Positions 1-8,928 of a stretch of DNA of 64,000 bases are shown here, piece after piece. Numbering within the stretch: the stretch's first letter is position 1; each line of letters starts with the position of its first letter. The DNA comes from Streptomyces candidus (GTDB lineage Bacteria > Actinomycetota > Actinomycetes > Streptomycetales > Streptomycetaceae): contig NZ_JACHEM010000001.1 in the NCBI RefSeq assembly GCF_014207445.1, positions 248,001 through 312,000 of the forward strand. The letters are read 5' to 3'. Made by a program: the position numbers and the translations under genes. A model generated the notes under the pieces. That model was given only the letters and a program-made list of their open reading frames with translations, was not told the DNA's origin and searched no databases.

Positions 1-410
1 CCGCCGCCGAGGCCGGTGCCCAGGGTGATGCAGATGACGTCCTCGTGGCCCTTGCCGGCCCCGAACTTGTACTCGCCCCAGGCGGCGGCGTTGGCGTCGT
101 TCTCGACGACGACGGGCAGCCCCACGCGCTGCTCGACCTTGTCCTTGAGCGGTTCGTGGCGCCAGTTGATGTTCGGGGCGAAGAGCACGGTGGCGCGCTT
201 GTCGTCCACGTACCCGGCGGCGCCGATGCCGACCGCCTCGACCTGGTGGCCCGAGCTGACCTCCGAGACCGCCGCCGAGATCGCGTCGACCATCTCCTCG
301 GGGGTCTTCGGTGTCTTCACCTTGTACGTTTCGAGGATCTGTCCCTCTTCGTCGACCACTCCGGCCGCGATCTTCGTGCCGCCGATGTCGACGCCGATGG
401 TGAGTCCCAT
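1..410 (-). CDS. glkA: ROK-family glucokinase (3' part missing at window edge)
   Basis: Cytoplasmic ATP-dependent phosphorylation of glucose to glucose 6-phosphate. In Streptomyces this enzyme also mediates carbon catabolite repression. About 136 N-terminal residues are visible. They begin MGLTIGVDIGGTKIAAGVVD, the phosphate-binding DxGGT signature of the ROK/actin-like ATPase fold, continue with the ENDANAAAWGEY segment that carries sugar-contact residues, and end in the glycine-rich LGTGLGGG loop at the edge. The C-terminal half, including the ROK zinc motif, lies outside the window. The ATG at 408-410 gives the exact family N-terminus. It is the first gene of the window and is followed (on its 5' side) by a DUF5304 gene on the same strand. 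Confidence 0.95.
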   Translation of the reverse strand, partial: MGLTIGVDIGGTKIAAGVVDEEGQILETYKVKTPKTPEEMVDAISAAVSEVSSGHQVEAVGIGAAGYVDDKRATVLFAPNINWRHEPLKDKVEQRVGLPVVVENDANAAAWGEYKFGAGKGHEDVICITLGTGLGG

Positions 411-438
411 GAGTCCCTCAGTTTTAGGTCGAGCCCCG

Positions 439-463
439 CTCGGAGCCGGAGACAGGCTCCGAG
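439..463 (-). terminator. Hairpin after the DUF5304 gene
   Basis: A perfect 9-bp inverted repeat (CTCGGAGCC / GGCTCCGAG, 7-base loop) lies between the stop of the DUF5304 gene and the start of the glucokinase gene. In the minus direction it is followed within about 15 bases by an A-rich, not U-rich, stretch, so termination efficiency is uncertain. It is most simply a factor-independent terminator separating the two genes. Confidence 0.5.
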
Positions 464-487
464 GGCCACGGTACCCGAGGAGGGCGC

Positions 488-1027
488 TCAGTCGAGGTCG
501 ATGTGTTCACCTTTTGAACGGTCATCCGGGTCATCCGGGCCGTTCTCGGACGACTTGGGCGTTTTGTCCATACGTTCGGCGCTCGTCGTCGGGTCGGCCG
601 AGGCCTGCGTCCAGCGCTGTTCGTGACCGGCGACCGCCGACCGATAAGCCGCCAACAGCTCATTTCCCGCTGCCGCGAGATGATCGAAGACCTGCGGGTT
701 GCGCTCCACCACCGGTTCGACCACTGCCTTCGCCTGCTGAACGAACTGCTGGGCGACGCCCTGGGCCGCCGCACCGAGCAGCGGGGACTGCAGGCCGGAC
801 ACCTTGTCGGCGACCGCGTCCATCAGCCGGCGCAGTTCCTCGGCGGCGGACCCCGTCCCGGAGCCGTGCTGCGCACGACGGCGGGCCTTCTCGGCGGCGA
901 GGTCCTCCTCGCACGCCGTCGCCCAGGCGTCCGCGTCGTACGCCTCGGACGCGTCGTGCGCACGTGAGGCATGCCCCTCGGAGTCGTACGCACGGGGATC
1001 GTCGGGGCGTTCGGTGGCTTCGCTCAT
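488..1027 (-). CDS. DUF5304-family protein, function unknown
   Basis: Predicted 179-residue soluble acidic protein. The N-terminal ~40 residues are rich in Asp, Glu, Ser and Tyr and look disordered. A central region (about residues 55-130) is helical with the pattern AEELRRLMDAVADKVSGLQSP followed by an Ala/Gln/Val-rich helix. The C-terminal tail (KGEHIDLD) is again charged. No signal peptide or membrane segment is seen. The start is the ATG at 1025-1027 with AGGAG eight bases upstream; the frame stays open further upstream but without a better ribosome site. I recall the family as conserved in Streptomyces next to glucokinase. The function is not known and no catalytic motif is visible. Confidence 0.85.
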   Translation of the reverse strand: MSEATERPDDPRAYDSEGHASRAHDASEAYDADAWATACEEDLAAEKARRRAQHGSGTGSAAEELRRLMDAVADKVSGLQSPLLGAAAQGVAQQFVQQAKAVVEPVVERNPQVFDHLAAAGNELLAAYRSAVAGHEQRWTQASADPTTSAERMDKTPKSSENGPDDPDDRSKGEHIDLD

Positions 1028-1150
1028 GACGCACTCCTGCGACGCGGAGAGGGGGCAACGGAAACGTACCCCTTCGACGTTACCCGAACAGCGGTACGCC
1101 GTTCCTGGTTCGTTCACCCCGGGAGCCGCCGCCCCGCGGCGCACCGGAGC

Positions 1151-2536
1151 TCACCGCCCGTGCGGCCACAGCCCCGGGTCCGGAGTGAAACGGACCCGCA
1201 GCGTCCCGTCCTGGAGCGCCGCCCCCGAGACGGCGCACCGGCGCAGCGCGGACGGCAGCGGCAGTATGCGCCGGAACGGCCCGGCGGACAGCACGAGTTC
1301 GTCGCCGCGCCGGACGAGCCCCAGGTCACCCTTGGTCGCGCCCGGCAGCGGCAGGTGCCACACCAGCACGCCGTCCTCGCCGAGCCGGTCCTCCACGACG
1401 CGCACCGGACCGTTCGCGGGACCGCGGCGGGGATCGCAGGAGAGGTCCCGCGCGAGCAGCTCCAGGTCCTCGACGCCCCGCGGCGCGCGCCCCAGGTGCG
1501 GCAGCTCCCGTACCGGGGCGGGGCTCTCGCGCATCTCCTTGAGGTGCGCCTGCTGGTGCGCGGAGAGTGCGGCCAGCCAGGGGTCGGCGGAGGCCGTCGG
1601 CAGCACCCGGTTGGCGACGACCGCGTCCAGGACGAGACCGTGCAGGGCGAGGCCCAGCCGGGCGGTGCGCAGGGCGTCCGCGGCGGCCGGTCCCGGTTCG
1701 AGGACCAGGCGCACCGACAGGGCTGGGCTCTCGACCACGGCCTGGGCGGCGGCCAGTTCGGCGTCCTGGCGGGCGCTCGTCCCGTACAGCCACTGCGCGG
1801 GCATCGGCACCCCGGCGAGCTGCGCCAGCATCGGGCGAAGCGAGCGGGCGGCCTGGCGCTCCGGCGGCAGCAGGCGGCGCAGGTAGCGGCGCAGTTGCTC
1901 GGGCAGGGCGAGAGCGGCGAGGGCGGTGTGCGTGGGCGGCATGTCGACGACGACCAGGTCGTACGGGGCGCCGGGCGTCCGGTACAGGGTCCGCAGCGCC
2001 CGCAGCAGGGCGAACGGCTCGCTGCCGGGGAGTTCGGTCAGTTCGTCGGCGTCCAGGGCGCCGGCGCCCAGCAGGTCGAGGGCGGCGGCGGAGCGCTCCT
2101 GCAGGGCGACGAGTCCGGTGCGGAAGTCGTCGGCGGAGTCGATCTGTGCGGCCCGCAGGCGCGGTTCGGCGGCGAGCGGCCCCGGTGCGGAAGCGACATC
2201 GGCCGCGGATATCGCCGCGACGGGTACCCCGAACGCGGGCCCCAGGGTGTCCTGGCGGTCGGTGCCCAGGAGCAGCACGCGCGCGCCCGCGCGGGCTGCC
2301 GCGAGCGCGGTCGCGGCGGCGACGGTGCTGCGGCCGGCACCGCCGGGACCGGTGACGAGGACCGTACGCGGCAGCGATCCGCTGTTCTCGGCGGACCCGC
2401 CTGCCCCGGCCGCGGTCCCGGGCCGCGAGGCGCCGACGGACCCGGGCGGTTGTCCGGCGGCCTCCGGGGCCCCTGCCGCAGCCGAGGGCCCGGTGGGGTC
2501 GCCGGCCCCTGCGGACGCCGTGCGTCCCGTGCTCAT
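1151..2536 (-). CDS. ArsA/GET3-family ATPase
   Basis: 461-residue P-loop ATPase of the anion-transporting ATPase (ArsA) family. After a ~50-residue Pro/Gly/Ala-rich leader comes a deviant Walker A, VTGPGGAGRSTVAAATALA (about residues 61-79), in which the usual GKGGVGKT lysines are replaced. The Walker B/switch region is YDLVVVDMPPTHTALA. The C-terminal ~90 residues form the HSP20-like beta domain typical of ArsA relatives in Actinobacteria. The replaced signature lysine suggests altered nucleotide handling. It sits beside an SRPBCC gene, an arrangement also found in mycobacteria. An arsenite-pump role is unlikely, since no arsB or other ars gene is nearby. The true role is unknown. Confidence 0.85.
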   Translation of the reverse strand: MSTGRTASAGAGDPTGPSAAAGAPEAAGQPPGSVGASRPGTAAGAGGSAENSGSLPRTVLVTGPGGAGRSTVAAATALAAARAGARVLLLGTDRQDTLGPAFGVPVAAISAADVASAPGPLAAEPRLRAAQIDSADDFRTGLVALQERSAAALDLLGAGALDADELTELPGSEPFALLRALRTLYRTPGAPYDLVVVDMPPTHTALAALALPEQLRRYLRRLLPPERQAARSLRPMLAQLAGVPMPAQWLYGTSARQDAELAAAQAVVESPALSVRLVLEPGPAAADALRTARLGLALHGLVLDAVVANRVLPTASADPWLAALSAHQQAHLKEMRESPAPVRELPHLGRAPRGVEDLELLARDLSCDPRRGPANGPVRVVEDRLGEDGVLVWHLPLPGATKGDLGLVRRGDELVLSAGPFRRILPLPSALRRCAVSGAALQDGTLRVRFTPDPGLWPHGR

Positions 2537-2571
2537 ACGCGTTGCTCCCGTGCCGTTCCGCGGTCCTCGGA

Positions 2572-3018
2572 TCAGCTCGTGGGGCCGGACTCGACGCGCT
2601 TCTTCAGACCGGCGAGCGCGCGGTCGATGATGACCTTCTCGGCCTTGCGCTTGATCATGCCGAGCATCGGGATCTTGACGTCGACGGTGAGCCGGTAGGT
2701 CACCTCGGTGCTGCCGTTCGCCGCGGGGGCCAGGTGGTACGAGCCGTCGAGGGCGCGCAGCATCTGGGACTTCACCAGGGTCCAGCTGACCTCGTTGTCG
2801 CCCGTCCAGGTGTACGCGAGGGTGTGGTCGTCCTTGATGGCACCGGCGTCGAGCACCAGGCGGACCTTCTCGGCGCGGCCGTCGGCGTCGGTGGCCAGGA
2901 CCTCGGCCTCCTTCACCTCGCCGGTCCAGTCCGGGTAGCGGCCGAAGTCCGCGATGACGCCCATGACGTCGGCCGGCGCCGCCTCGATGGTGATGCTAGA
3001 GCTGGTGTGTTCCGCCAT
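2572..3018 (-). CDS. SRPBCC-family (CoxG/polyketide cyclase-like) protein
   Basis: 148-residue protein of the START/SRPBCC fold, which forms a helix-grip hydrophobic pocket. It has the usual opening ITIEAAPADVMGVIADFGRYPDW, a central beta sheet ending in EVTYRLTVDVKIPM, and a long C-terminal helix (RALAGLKKRVES). No signal peptide is present. It probably binds a lipid or other hydrophobic ligand. It lies 35 bases downstream of nothing else on its strand but directly precedes the ArsA-like ATPase, so the two are likely co-transcribed; the same pair stands next to fadD in mycobacteria. ATG start with GGAG-type sequence (AGGAGCC) just upstream. Confidence 0.88.
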   Translation of the reverse strand: MAEHTSSSITIEAAPADVMGVIADFGRYPDWTGEVKEAEVLATDADGRAEKVRLVLDAGAIKDDHTLAYTWTGDNEVSWTLVKSQMLRALDGSYHLAPAANGSTEVTYRLTVDVKIPMLGMIKRKAEKVIIDRALAGLKKRVESGPTS

Positions 3019-3183
3019 CGCGGTGGCTCCTCAGGGTCCGGACCGGGGTGTGCTGACTGGGATGTGCTGGCTGGGGCGTGCCGAGTGGGGTGCGCCGGGT
3101 GGCGCGGGGCCGGTTCGCGGCTGGTGCGGGCCCCGCTCGCCGGGCAGGTGCGTGCCGCGTGAAGGCTACCGCGCACCGCTGGT

Positions 3184-3966
3184 TCACCACTCCAGGGCCC
3201 AGGGCCGCCCGGTGGAGGCGAAGTGCCCGACGTTCACGCACTCGGTGGCGCCGACGCGCATCCGGCGGGCCAGCGGCTGGTGCACGTGGCCGAAGAGCGA
3301 GTACCGGGGGCGGGTCCTGCGGATCGCCTCCAGCAGGGCGCGGCTGCCGCGCTCGAAGCGGCGCGCCACCGTGTCGTACACCAGCTCGGGGACCTCGGGC
3401 GGGATGTGCGAGCAGAGCACGTCGACCTCGCCGAGTGCCTCGACCTTGGCCGCGTACTCCTCGTCGCCGATCTCGAAGGGCGTGTTCATCGGGGTGCGCA
3501 GGCCGCCGCCGACGAAGCCGAAGACCAGGCCGCCGATTTCGACGCGCTCGCCGTCGAGCACGCGCGTACCGGGGCTGACCGTGCCGGGCCCGGCGAAGTC
3601 CGGCCAGAGCGCGGGGATGTCGACGTTGCCGTACGTGGCGTACGTCGGGTCCGGGAACGCCGCGAACATCTCCGCGTACTGCTTGCGGACCGCCGTGTCG
3701 GTCGCCGTGCGGCTGTCGGTCTCCAGTCCCGCCCACAGCCGCCGGCTCAGTTCGCGGGCCTCGTCGAAGCGGCGCGCGTTGCGCAGCTCGACGATGAGGT
3801 CGGCGTTCCCGGTGCCGAAGAGGTCGGGGAAGATGCCGCGCGAGTGGTCCGCGTAGTCGAGGTACAGGACGAGGTCGCCGAGACAGACCAGGGCGTCGGC
3901 CCCCTCGCCCGCGCGCGCGAGGTCCGCCGCGTTGCCGTGCACGTCGCTCACCACATGAACTCGCAT
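3184..3966 (-). CDS. Calcineurin-type metallophosphoesterase
   Basis: 260-residue phosphoesterase. All dimetal motifs are visible: SDVHGN at residues 7-12 (DxH), CLGDLVLY (GD), a GNxD-like motif with NVDIPALW replacing GNHD (YGNVDIP), and SHIPPE plus the C-terminal GHVHQP (GHxH). The family hydrolyses phosphomonoesters, diesters or nucleotides; the substrate cannot be told from sequence. No signal peptide, so cytoplasmic. The ATG at 3964-3966 has no clear Shine-Dalgarno sequence. TACGCT lies seven bases before it on the coding strand, so a leaderless transcript is possible but unproven. Divergently placed from fadD. Confidence 0.9.
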   Translation of the reverse strand: MRVHVVSDVHGNAADLARAGEGADALVCLGDLVLYLDYADHSRGIFPDLFGTGNADLIVELRNARRFDEARELSRRLWAGLETDSRTATDTAVRKQYAEMFAAFPDPTYATYGNVDIPALWPDFAGPGTVSPGTRVLDGERVEIGGLVFGFVGGGLRTPMNTPFEIGDEEYAAKVEALGEVDVLCSHIPPEVPELVYDTVARRFERGSRALLEAIRRTRPRYSLFGHVHQPLARRMRVGATECVNVGHFASTGRPWALEW

Positions 3967-4268
3967 GACGATCAGCGTAGAACCCCGGCCGATCGCTGAG
4001 TAGAGGCGGTCCCGGTCACCGTGGCGGGCGGGCGGACCTGCGGTTACTTCCGAGTCGCCCCGGGGGTCGACTACTGTGCGCCAAGCACCGTCCGATCAGT
4101 GTGACGCAGCGTACATCTGCCCGGGACCCCCTATCGGGAACCGAGTACTGGTGGGTAACGTCCGGGCAGTCCAGTCGTGCTCATCCCCCACTGAGCACCT
4201 GCCCGACCTTGGACCGCAGCCGGCCCCACGCCGACGTGGCGACCGGTGCCTGATGAGGAGCAGCAGTC
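3967..4268. other. Intergenic region between divergent phosphoesterase and fadD genes
   Basis: About 300 bases with no credible coding sequence. It must hold promoters in both directions. I see GATGAGGAG ending about ten bases before the TTG start of fadD, which is a strong ribosome-binding site. A TACTGT hexamer near 4073 could be a -10 element for fadD, but its -35 partner is poor. No operator palindrome or RNA family is recognised. Confidence 0.5.
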
Positions 4269-6065
4269 TTGCGCGAGTTCAGCCTTCCGGCTCTGTACGA
4301 GGTCCCTTCGGACGGCAATCTGACGGATCTCATCCGCCGCAATGCCGCTCAGCATCCCCACACCGCGGTCATGGGCCGCAAGGTCGCGGGGACGTGGACG
4401 GATGTCACCGCCACCCAGTTCCTGGCCGAGGTGCGCGCCGCCGCCAAGGGCCTGATCGCCGCGGGCGTCGAGCCGGGCGACCGGATCGGCCTGGTGTCGC
4501 GCACCCGCTACGAGTGGGTGCTGCTCGACTTCGCGATCTGGAGCGCGGGCGCGGTGACCGTGCCGGTGTACGAGACCAGCTCCGCCGAGCAGGTGCAGTG
4601 GATCCTGGGCGACTCGGGCGCGAAGTTCTGCCTGGTCGAGTCGGAGGCCCACCGCGAGTCCGTCGCCTCCGTGCAGGGCGCCCTGCCGGACCTCAAGGGC
4701 GTCTGGCAGATCGACGCGGACGCCGTGGGGCAGCTCAACGCGTCCGGGGCGGAGATCTCCGACGAGCTCCTGGACGCCCGGATGTCCTCGGCGAACGCCG
4801 ACGACCCGGCCACCATCGTCTACACCTCCGGGACCACCGGCCGCCCCAAGGGCTGCGTGCTGACCCACCGCAGCTTCTTCGCGGAGTGCGGCAACGTGGT
4901 GGAGCGGCTGAAGCCGCTGTTCCGCACCGGTGAGTGCTCGGTGCTGCTGTTCCTGCCCGCCGCGCACGTCTTCGGGCGGCTCGTCGAGGTGGCGTCGGTG
5001 ATGGCGCCGATCAAGCTGGGCTGCGTGCCGGACATCAAGAACCTCACCGACGAGCTGGCGTCGTTCAAACCGACACTCATCCTCGGTGTGCCGCGCGTCT
5101 TCGAGAAGGTCTACAACTCGGCCCGCGCGAAGGCGCAGGCCGACGGCAAGGGCAAGATCTTCGACAAGGCCGCCGACACGGCGATCGCCTACAGCCGCGC
5201 CCAGGGCACCCCCGAGGGCCCGGCGCTGGGCCTGCGGCTCAAGCACAAGGTCTTCGACAAGCTGGTCTTCGGCAAACTGCGCGCGGTGCTCGGCGGGCGC
5301 TGCGAGTTCGCCATCTCCGGCGGGGCTCCGCTGGGCGAGCGGCTCGGCCACTTCTTCAGCGGCATCGGGTTCACGGTGCTGGAGGGCTACGGCCTCACCG
5401 AGTCCTGTGCGGCAACCGCGTTCAACCCGTACGACCGGCCGAAGGTCGGCACCGTCGGCCAGCCGCTGCCCGGCTCCGTGGTGCGCATCGCCGACGACGG
5501 CGAGGTGCTGCTGCACGGCGAGCACATCTTCACGGAGTACTGGAACAACCCGTCGGCCACCGCCGAGGCGCTGACCGACGGCTGGTTCCACACCGGGGAC
5601 ATCGGGACCCTCGACGAGGACGGCTACCTCGCGATCACCGGCCGCAAGAAGGAGATCATCGTCACGGCGGGCGGCAAGAACGTTGCCCCCGCCGTCATCG
5701 AGGACCGCATCCGTGCGCACGCGCTGGTCGCGGAGTGCATGGTGGTCGGCGACGGGCGGCCGTTCGTCGGCGCGCTGGTCACCATCGACGAGGAGTTCCT
5801 GGGCCGCTGGGCGGATGAGCACGGCAAGCCCGCGGACTCGACGGCGGTGACGCTGCGGGACGACCCGGATCTGCTGGCCACGGTGCAGCGGGCGGTGGAC
5901 GACGGCAACGCGGCGGTCTCCAAGGCGGAATCGGTACGCAAGTTCCGCATCCTGCCCGCCCAGTTCACCGAGGAGGCCGGGCACATCACGCCGTCGCTGA
6001 AGCTGAAGCGCAACGTGGTGGCGAAGGAGTTCGCGGACGAGATCGAGGCGCTCTACCGCGGCTGA
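4269..6065 (+). CDS. fadD: Long-chain fatty acyl-CoA synthetase
   Basis: 598-residue ANL-superfamily adenylate-forming enzyme that activates fatty acids with ATP and CoA. The phosphate-binding A3 motif YTSGTTGRPKGCVLTH is at about residues 184-199. The A5 motif is GYGLTESCAA, the A7 motif is WFHTGDIGTLDEDGYLAITGRKKE, and the A10 lysine region is ITPSLKLKRN near the C-terminus. Length and domain order are normal for the FACL/FadD15 type. The start is TTG at 4269, preceded by GAGGAG, and gives the family N-terminus MREFSLPALYEVP. Its position beside a PimB'-type glycosyltransferase and a SRPBCC/ArsA pair mirrors the fadD15 neighbourhood of mycobacteria, suggesting a link to envelope lipid supply. 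Confidence 0.95.
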   Translation: MREFSLPALYEVPSDGNLTDLIRRNAAQHPHTAVMGRKVAGTWTDVTATQFLAEVRAAAKGLIAAGVEPGDRIGLVSRTRYEWVLLDFAIWSAGAVTVPVYETSSAEQVQWILGDSGAKFCLVESEAHRESVASVQGALPDLKGVWQIDADAVGQLNASGAEISDELLDARMSSANADDPATIVYTSGTTGRPKGCVLTHRSFFAECGNVVERLKPLFRTGECSVLLFLPAAHVFGRLVEVASVMAPIKLGCVPDIKNLTDELASFKPTLILGVPRVFEKVYNSARAKAQADGKGKIFDKAADTAIAYSRAQGTPEGPALGLRLKHKVFDKLVFGKLRAVLGGRCEFAISGGAPLGERLGHFFSGIGFTVLEGYGLTESCAATAFNPYDRPKVGTVGQPLPGSVVRIADDGEVLLHGEHIFTEYWNNPSATAEALTDGWFHTGDIGTLDEDGYLAITGRKKEIIVTAGGKNVAPAVIEDRIRAHALVAECMVVGDGRPFVGALVTIDEEFLGRWADEHGKPADSTAVTLRDDPDLLATVQRAVDDGNAAVSKAESVRKFRILPAQFTEEAGHITPSLKLKRNVVAKEFADEIEALYRG

Positions 6066-6371
6066 GCACGTGCCGCGGGGTCCGGCGGGCGCCGCCTCGG
6101 GGGCGGGGCCGGCTGCGGGCGCCGCGCCGGGGGCCGGGGGCCGGGGCGGCGGAGGTGCCGCACCGGAGCCCGGGCCGGCCGGAGGCGACCGACCAGGGCC
6201 GGGACCGCCCGCGGTCCCCGCCCGCGCCGTCGCGGCCGGTCGCGCAGCCCGGACGGCCTGTCGGTGCGCCGCGGCGCACCGGGCGCGCTCGCCGGGGACG
6301 GCGACCTCCCGAAGGCGCCCCGCTTGCCCGCGGGGAGCCCGGGCCGTGTCCCGTCCGGTCCCCCCAACGTC
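6066..6371. other. GC-rich intergenic region between convergent fadD and glycosyltransferase genes
   Basis: About 306 bases, extremely rich in GGGGCC-like and GCCGCG-like strings. Several short imperfect inverted repeats can be drawn, so it probably terminates transcription from both sides, but I see no single convincing hairpin with a U tract. No gene or RNA family is recognised in it. Confidence 0.45.
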
Positions 6372-7514
6372 TCAGAGCAGCGTCCTCAGCTTCTCCGCCA
6401 GCAGGTCCCAGCGCCACTTCTCCTCGACCCAGGCGCGCCCCCGCTCGCCCATCCGCCGCCGCAGCTCCGGGTCCCGCAGCAGTGCGGTGATGCGGTCGGC
6501 CGACTCGGCGGCGTCACCACCCCGTACGACCCAGCCCGTCTCCCCGTCGAGCACGGCGTCCGGCGCACCCCCGGAGTCCCCCGCCACCACCGGCAGCCCG
6601 GTCGCCGAGGCCTCCAGGTAGACGATGCCGAGCCCCTCCACGTCGAGCCCGCCGCGCCGGGTGCGGCACGGCATCGCGAAAACGTCCCCCGCCCCGTAGT
6701 GCGCGGGCAGTTCACTCCACGGCACCGCGCCGGTGAACCGCACCGACTCCGCGACGCCCCGCTCCCGCGCCAGCCGGTGGAGGTCCTTCTCGTACGGTCC
6801 GCCGCCGACGACCAGCAGCACCGCGTCCGGCACCGCGCGCAGGATCGCGGGCATCGCCTCGACGAGGGTGTCCTGGCCCTTGCGCGGCACCAGCCGGGAC
6901 ACGCACACCACCACGGGCCGGTCGGTGAGTCCGAGCCGTGCCCGCACCGCGTCGCCGCCCGAGCCCGGGTGGAAGGTCTTCTCGTCGACGCCCGGCGGAA
7001 GCTGGACCATGCGCGCGGCGGCCTCGGGGGTGAGCGCGGCGGCGATCCGCGAGCGGGTGTACTCGCCCAGATAGGTGATCGTGTCCGTGCCCTCGCCGAT
7101 CCGTCGCAACAGGTTGCGCGAGGCGGGCAGTTGCGCCCAGCCGGCCTCGTGCCCGTGCGTCGTGGCGACCAGTCGCCGGGCGCCCGCGCGGCGCAGCGCG
7201 GGCGCCATCAGCCCGAGCGGCGCGGCGGCCCCGAACCACACCGACGTGCAGCCGTGCTCCTGGAGCAAATGGGTGGCGCGCCGGGTCACCCGGGGCGTCG
7301 GCAGCAGCATCGTCGTACGGTCCCGCACCACCGCGAAGGGCTGCTCGGCGTCGAACGCGGCGGTGGCCTCGGTCCCCTCGCGCCCGCGTTTCCACGTCGA
7401 CGCGTACACGACGAGCTGCCCGGGGTCCAACCGCAGCGCCATGTTGTGCAGGAACGCCTGGATGCCACCGGGGCGGGGCGGGAAGTCGTTGGTCACGATC
7501 AAGGTCTTGTCCAT
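6372..7514 (-). CDS. GT4-family glycosyltransferase, PimB'-like mannosyltransferase
   Basis: 380-residue GT-B fold enzyme. The N-terminus MDKTLIVTNDFPPRPGGIQ is the PimB'/MgtB hallmark with the GGIQ acceptor loop. The donor half contains VCVSRLVPRKGQDTLVEAMP, and the GT4 E-x7-E motif is EGLGIVYLE. In related Actinobacteria the enzyme transfers the second mannose from GDP-mannose to phosphatidylinositol mannosides on the cytoplasmic face of the membrane. No signal peptide is seen. The ATG at 7512-7514 is chosen because it starts exactly at the family N-terminus; the open frame extends upstream without homology. Divergent from a GT87 gene 97 bases away. The exact acceptor here is inferred from family and synteny. 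Confidence 0.9.
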   Translation of the reverse strand: MDKTLIVTNDFPPRPGGIQAFLHNMALRLDPGQLVVYASTWKRGREGTEATAAFDAEQPFAVVRDRTTMLLPTPRVTRRATHLLQEHGCTSVWFGAAAPLGLMAPALRRAGARRLVATTHGHEAGWAQLPASRNLLRRIGEGTDTITYLGEYTRSRIAAALTPEAAARMVQLPPGVDEKTFHPGSGGDAVRARLGLTDRPVVVCVSRLVPRKGQDTLVEAMPAILRAVPDAVLLVVGGGPYEKDLHRLARERGVAESVRFTGAVPWSELPAHYGAGDVFAMPCRTRRGGLDVEGLGIVYLEASATGLPVVAGDSGGAPDAVLDGETGWVVRGGDAAESADRITALLRDPELRRRMGERGRAWVEEKWRWDLLAEKLRTLL

Positions 7515-7611
7515 CGTCGCCGACAGTACCGAACGGCGCCGCGTCGTCGCCCGATCGCCTCCGCGCCCGGCATCATGACCCTTCAGCCGAACACATCGAA
7601 CGAGGGTGGTC

Positions 7612-8928
7612 ATGACACTCCCGAGCAGCACCGGACGCCCGGGCCGCTTCCCTGCCCCGCCCGCCGCACTCGCCCTGCCCGTCGCGGTGTGGGTCCTGAC
7701 CCGGGCCCTGCTGCTGCTCTGCGTCTTCAAGGTGCTGGTCTTCCCCGGCCCGGACGTCACCAGCGACGTGTCGGTCATCTACCAGGGCTGGTTCGAGGTC
7801 CTGCGGACCGGCACCTTCCCGCTGGACGACGTCACCTGGCAGTACCCGCCGGCCGCCGCGCTCGCCGTCCTCTCCCCCGGCCTGCTGCCGTTCTGGGACT
7901 ACGCGTCGGCGTTCTTCGTGCTCGCCTGCCTCGCGGACGCCGTCGTGACGGGCCTGCTGCTGTACGCCGGGCGCCGGCCCGGCAAGCGGATCGCCGGGGC
8001 GTGGGTGTGGATCGCGGGTCTGGCGCTGCTCGGGCCCACCTCGTACGCCCGCTACGACGTGATGGTGACCGCCATCGCGGTCGCGGCGCTGCTCGCGGGG
8101 GCCCGCAGGCCGCGCCTGATGGGGGCCCTGTCCGCCCTGGGGGCGATGCTGAAGGTCTGGCCCGCCCTGCTGCTCGCGGGGACGGCACGCGGGCGTACGA
8201 CGCGTTCCTCGTGGTCGGCCTTCGTGCTGACGGCGCTCGCACTGGTGCTGCTGTTCACCGCGACCATGCCCGGAGCGCTGGCCTTCCTGACGTTCCAGCG
8301 GGACCGGGGCACCGAGGTGGAGTCGCTGGGCGCGCTGGTCTTCCACGTCGCCCGGCAGTTCGGCTGGCAGGGCGAAGTCCTCCTCAACTACGGCTCGGTG
8401 GAGTTCCTGGGCCCGTACGTGCCGCTGGTGAGCACCCTCGCGATGGCGCTCACCGCGCTCGCCTTCGGGTGGCTGCTGATGTGGCGGCTGCGAGCGCGGC
8501 GGTTCAGCGCCTCGACGGCGTGCGACGCCGCGTTCGTGGCGGTACTGCTGTTCACCACGACCAGCCGGGTGATCAGTCCGCAGTACATGCTGTGGCTGGT
8601 CGGCCTCGGGGCGGCCTGTCTGGTGTTCCGGGGCAGCCGGATGGACCGGCCGGCGCACCTGGTGCTGGCGGCGACCCTCGTCACCTGCCTGGAGTTCCCG
8701 CTCTGGTTCTCGCACGTGGTCGCCAGTGACGCCCTGGGCGTGAGTCTGCTGTCCGTCCGCAACGGTCTGCTGGTCGCGGCGACGCTCCTGGCCTGCCGCA
8801 CCCTGTGGCGGCACACGGTCAGCGGACCGGCTGCCGCGCCGCAGCGTCCCATGCCGGCGCAGCGCCACGTCCCGGCGGAGCGGGAGGACTCCGCCGCGGC
8901 GGCTCAGCCGAGCGCCTCGCGCACGTAG
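7612..8928 (+). CDS. GT87-family polyprenyl-phosphate-mannose-dependent mannosyltransferase
   Basis: 438-residue multispanning membrane protein (about 10 hydrophobic segments) of the GT-C type (DUF2029). It has a large first extracytoplasmic loop including the DVTWQYPPAAALAVLS segment usual for these enzymes. The C-terminal ~40 residues are hydrophilic and Pro/Ala-rich. The family uses polyprenyl-phosphomannose outside the membrane to add mannose to lipoglycans. The ATG at 7612 has GAGG six bases upstream and is preferred to the GTG at 7606, which would have no spacer. It lies head-to-head with the PimB'-like gene. Its end overlaps the convergent peptidase gene by 25 bases. Confidence 0.87.
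   Translation: MTLPSSTGRPGRFPAPPAALALPVAVWVLTRALLLLCVFKVLVFPGPDVTSDVSVIYQGWFEVLRTGTFPLDDVTWQYPPAAALAVLSPGLLPFWDYASAFFVLACLADAVVTGLLLYAGRRPGKRIAGAWVWIAGLALLGPTSYARYDVMVTAIAVAALLAGARRPRLMGALSALGAMLKVWPALLLAGTARGRTTRSSWSAFVLTALALVLLFTATMPGALAFLTFQRDRGTEVESLGALVFHVARQFGWQGEVLLNYGSVEFLGPYVPLVSTLAMALTALAFGWLLMWRLRARRFSASTACDAAFVAVLLFTTTSRVISPQYMLWLVGLGAACLVFRGSRMDRPAHLVLAATLVTCLEFPLWFSHVVASDALGVSLLSVRNGLLVAATLLACRTLWRHTVSGPAAAPQRPMPAQRHVPAEREDSAAAAQPSASRT

Noticed and set aside
1151..2536. Arsenite-pump role for the ArsA-like ATPase
   Set aside because: The arsenic-binding cysteines are not seen and no ars genes are adjacent.
6264..8729. Open frame of 821 codons on the plus strand over the GT4 and GT87 genes
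   Set aside because: It is antisense or out of frame to two recognised glycosyltransferases, and its composition is unlike a protein.
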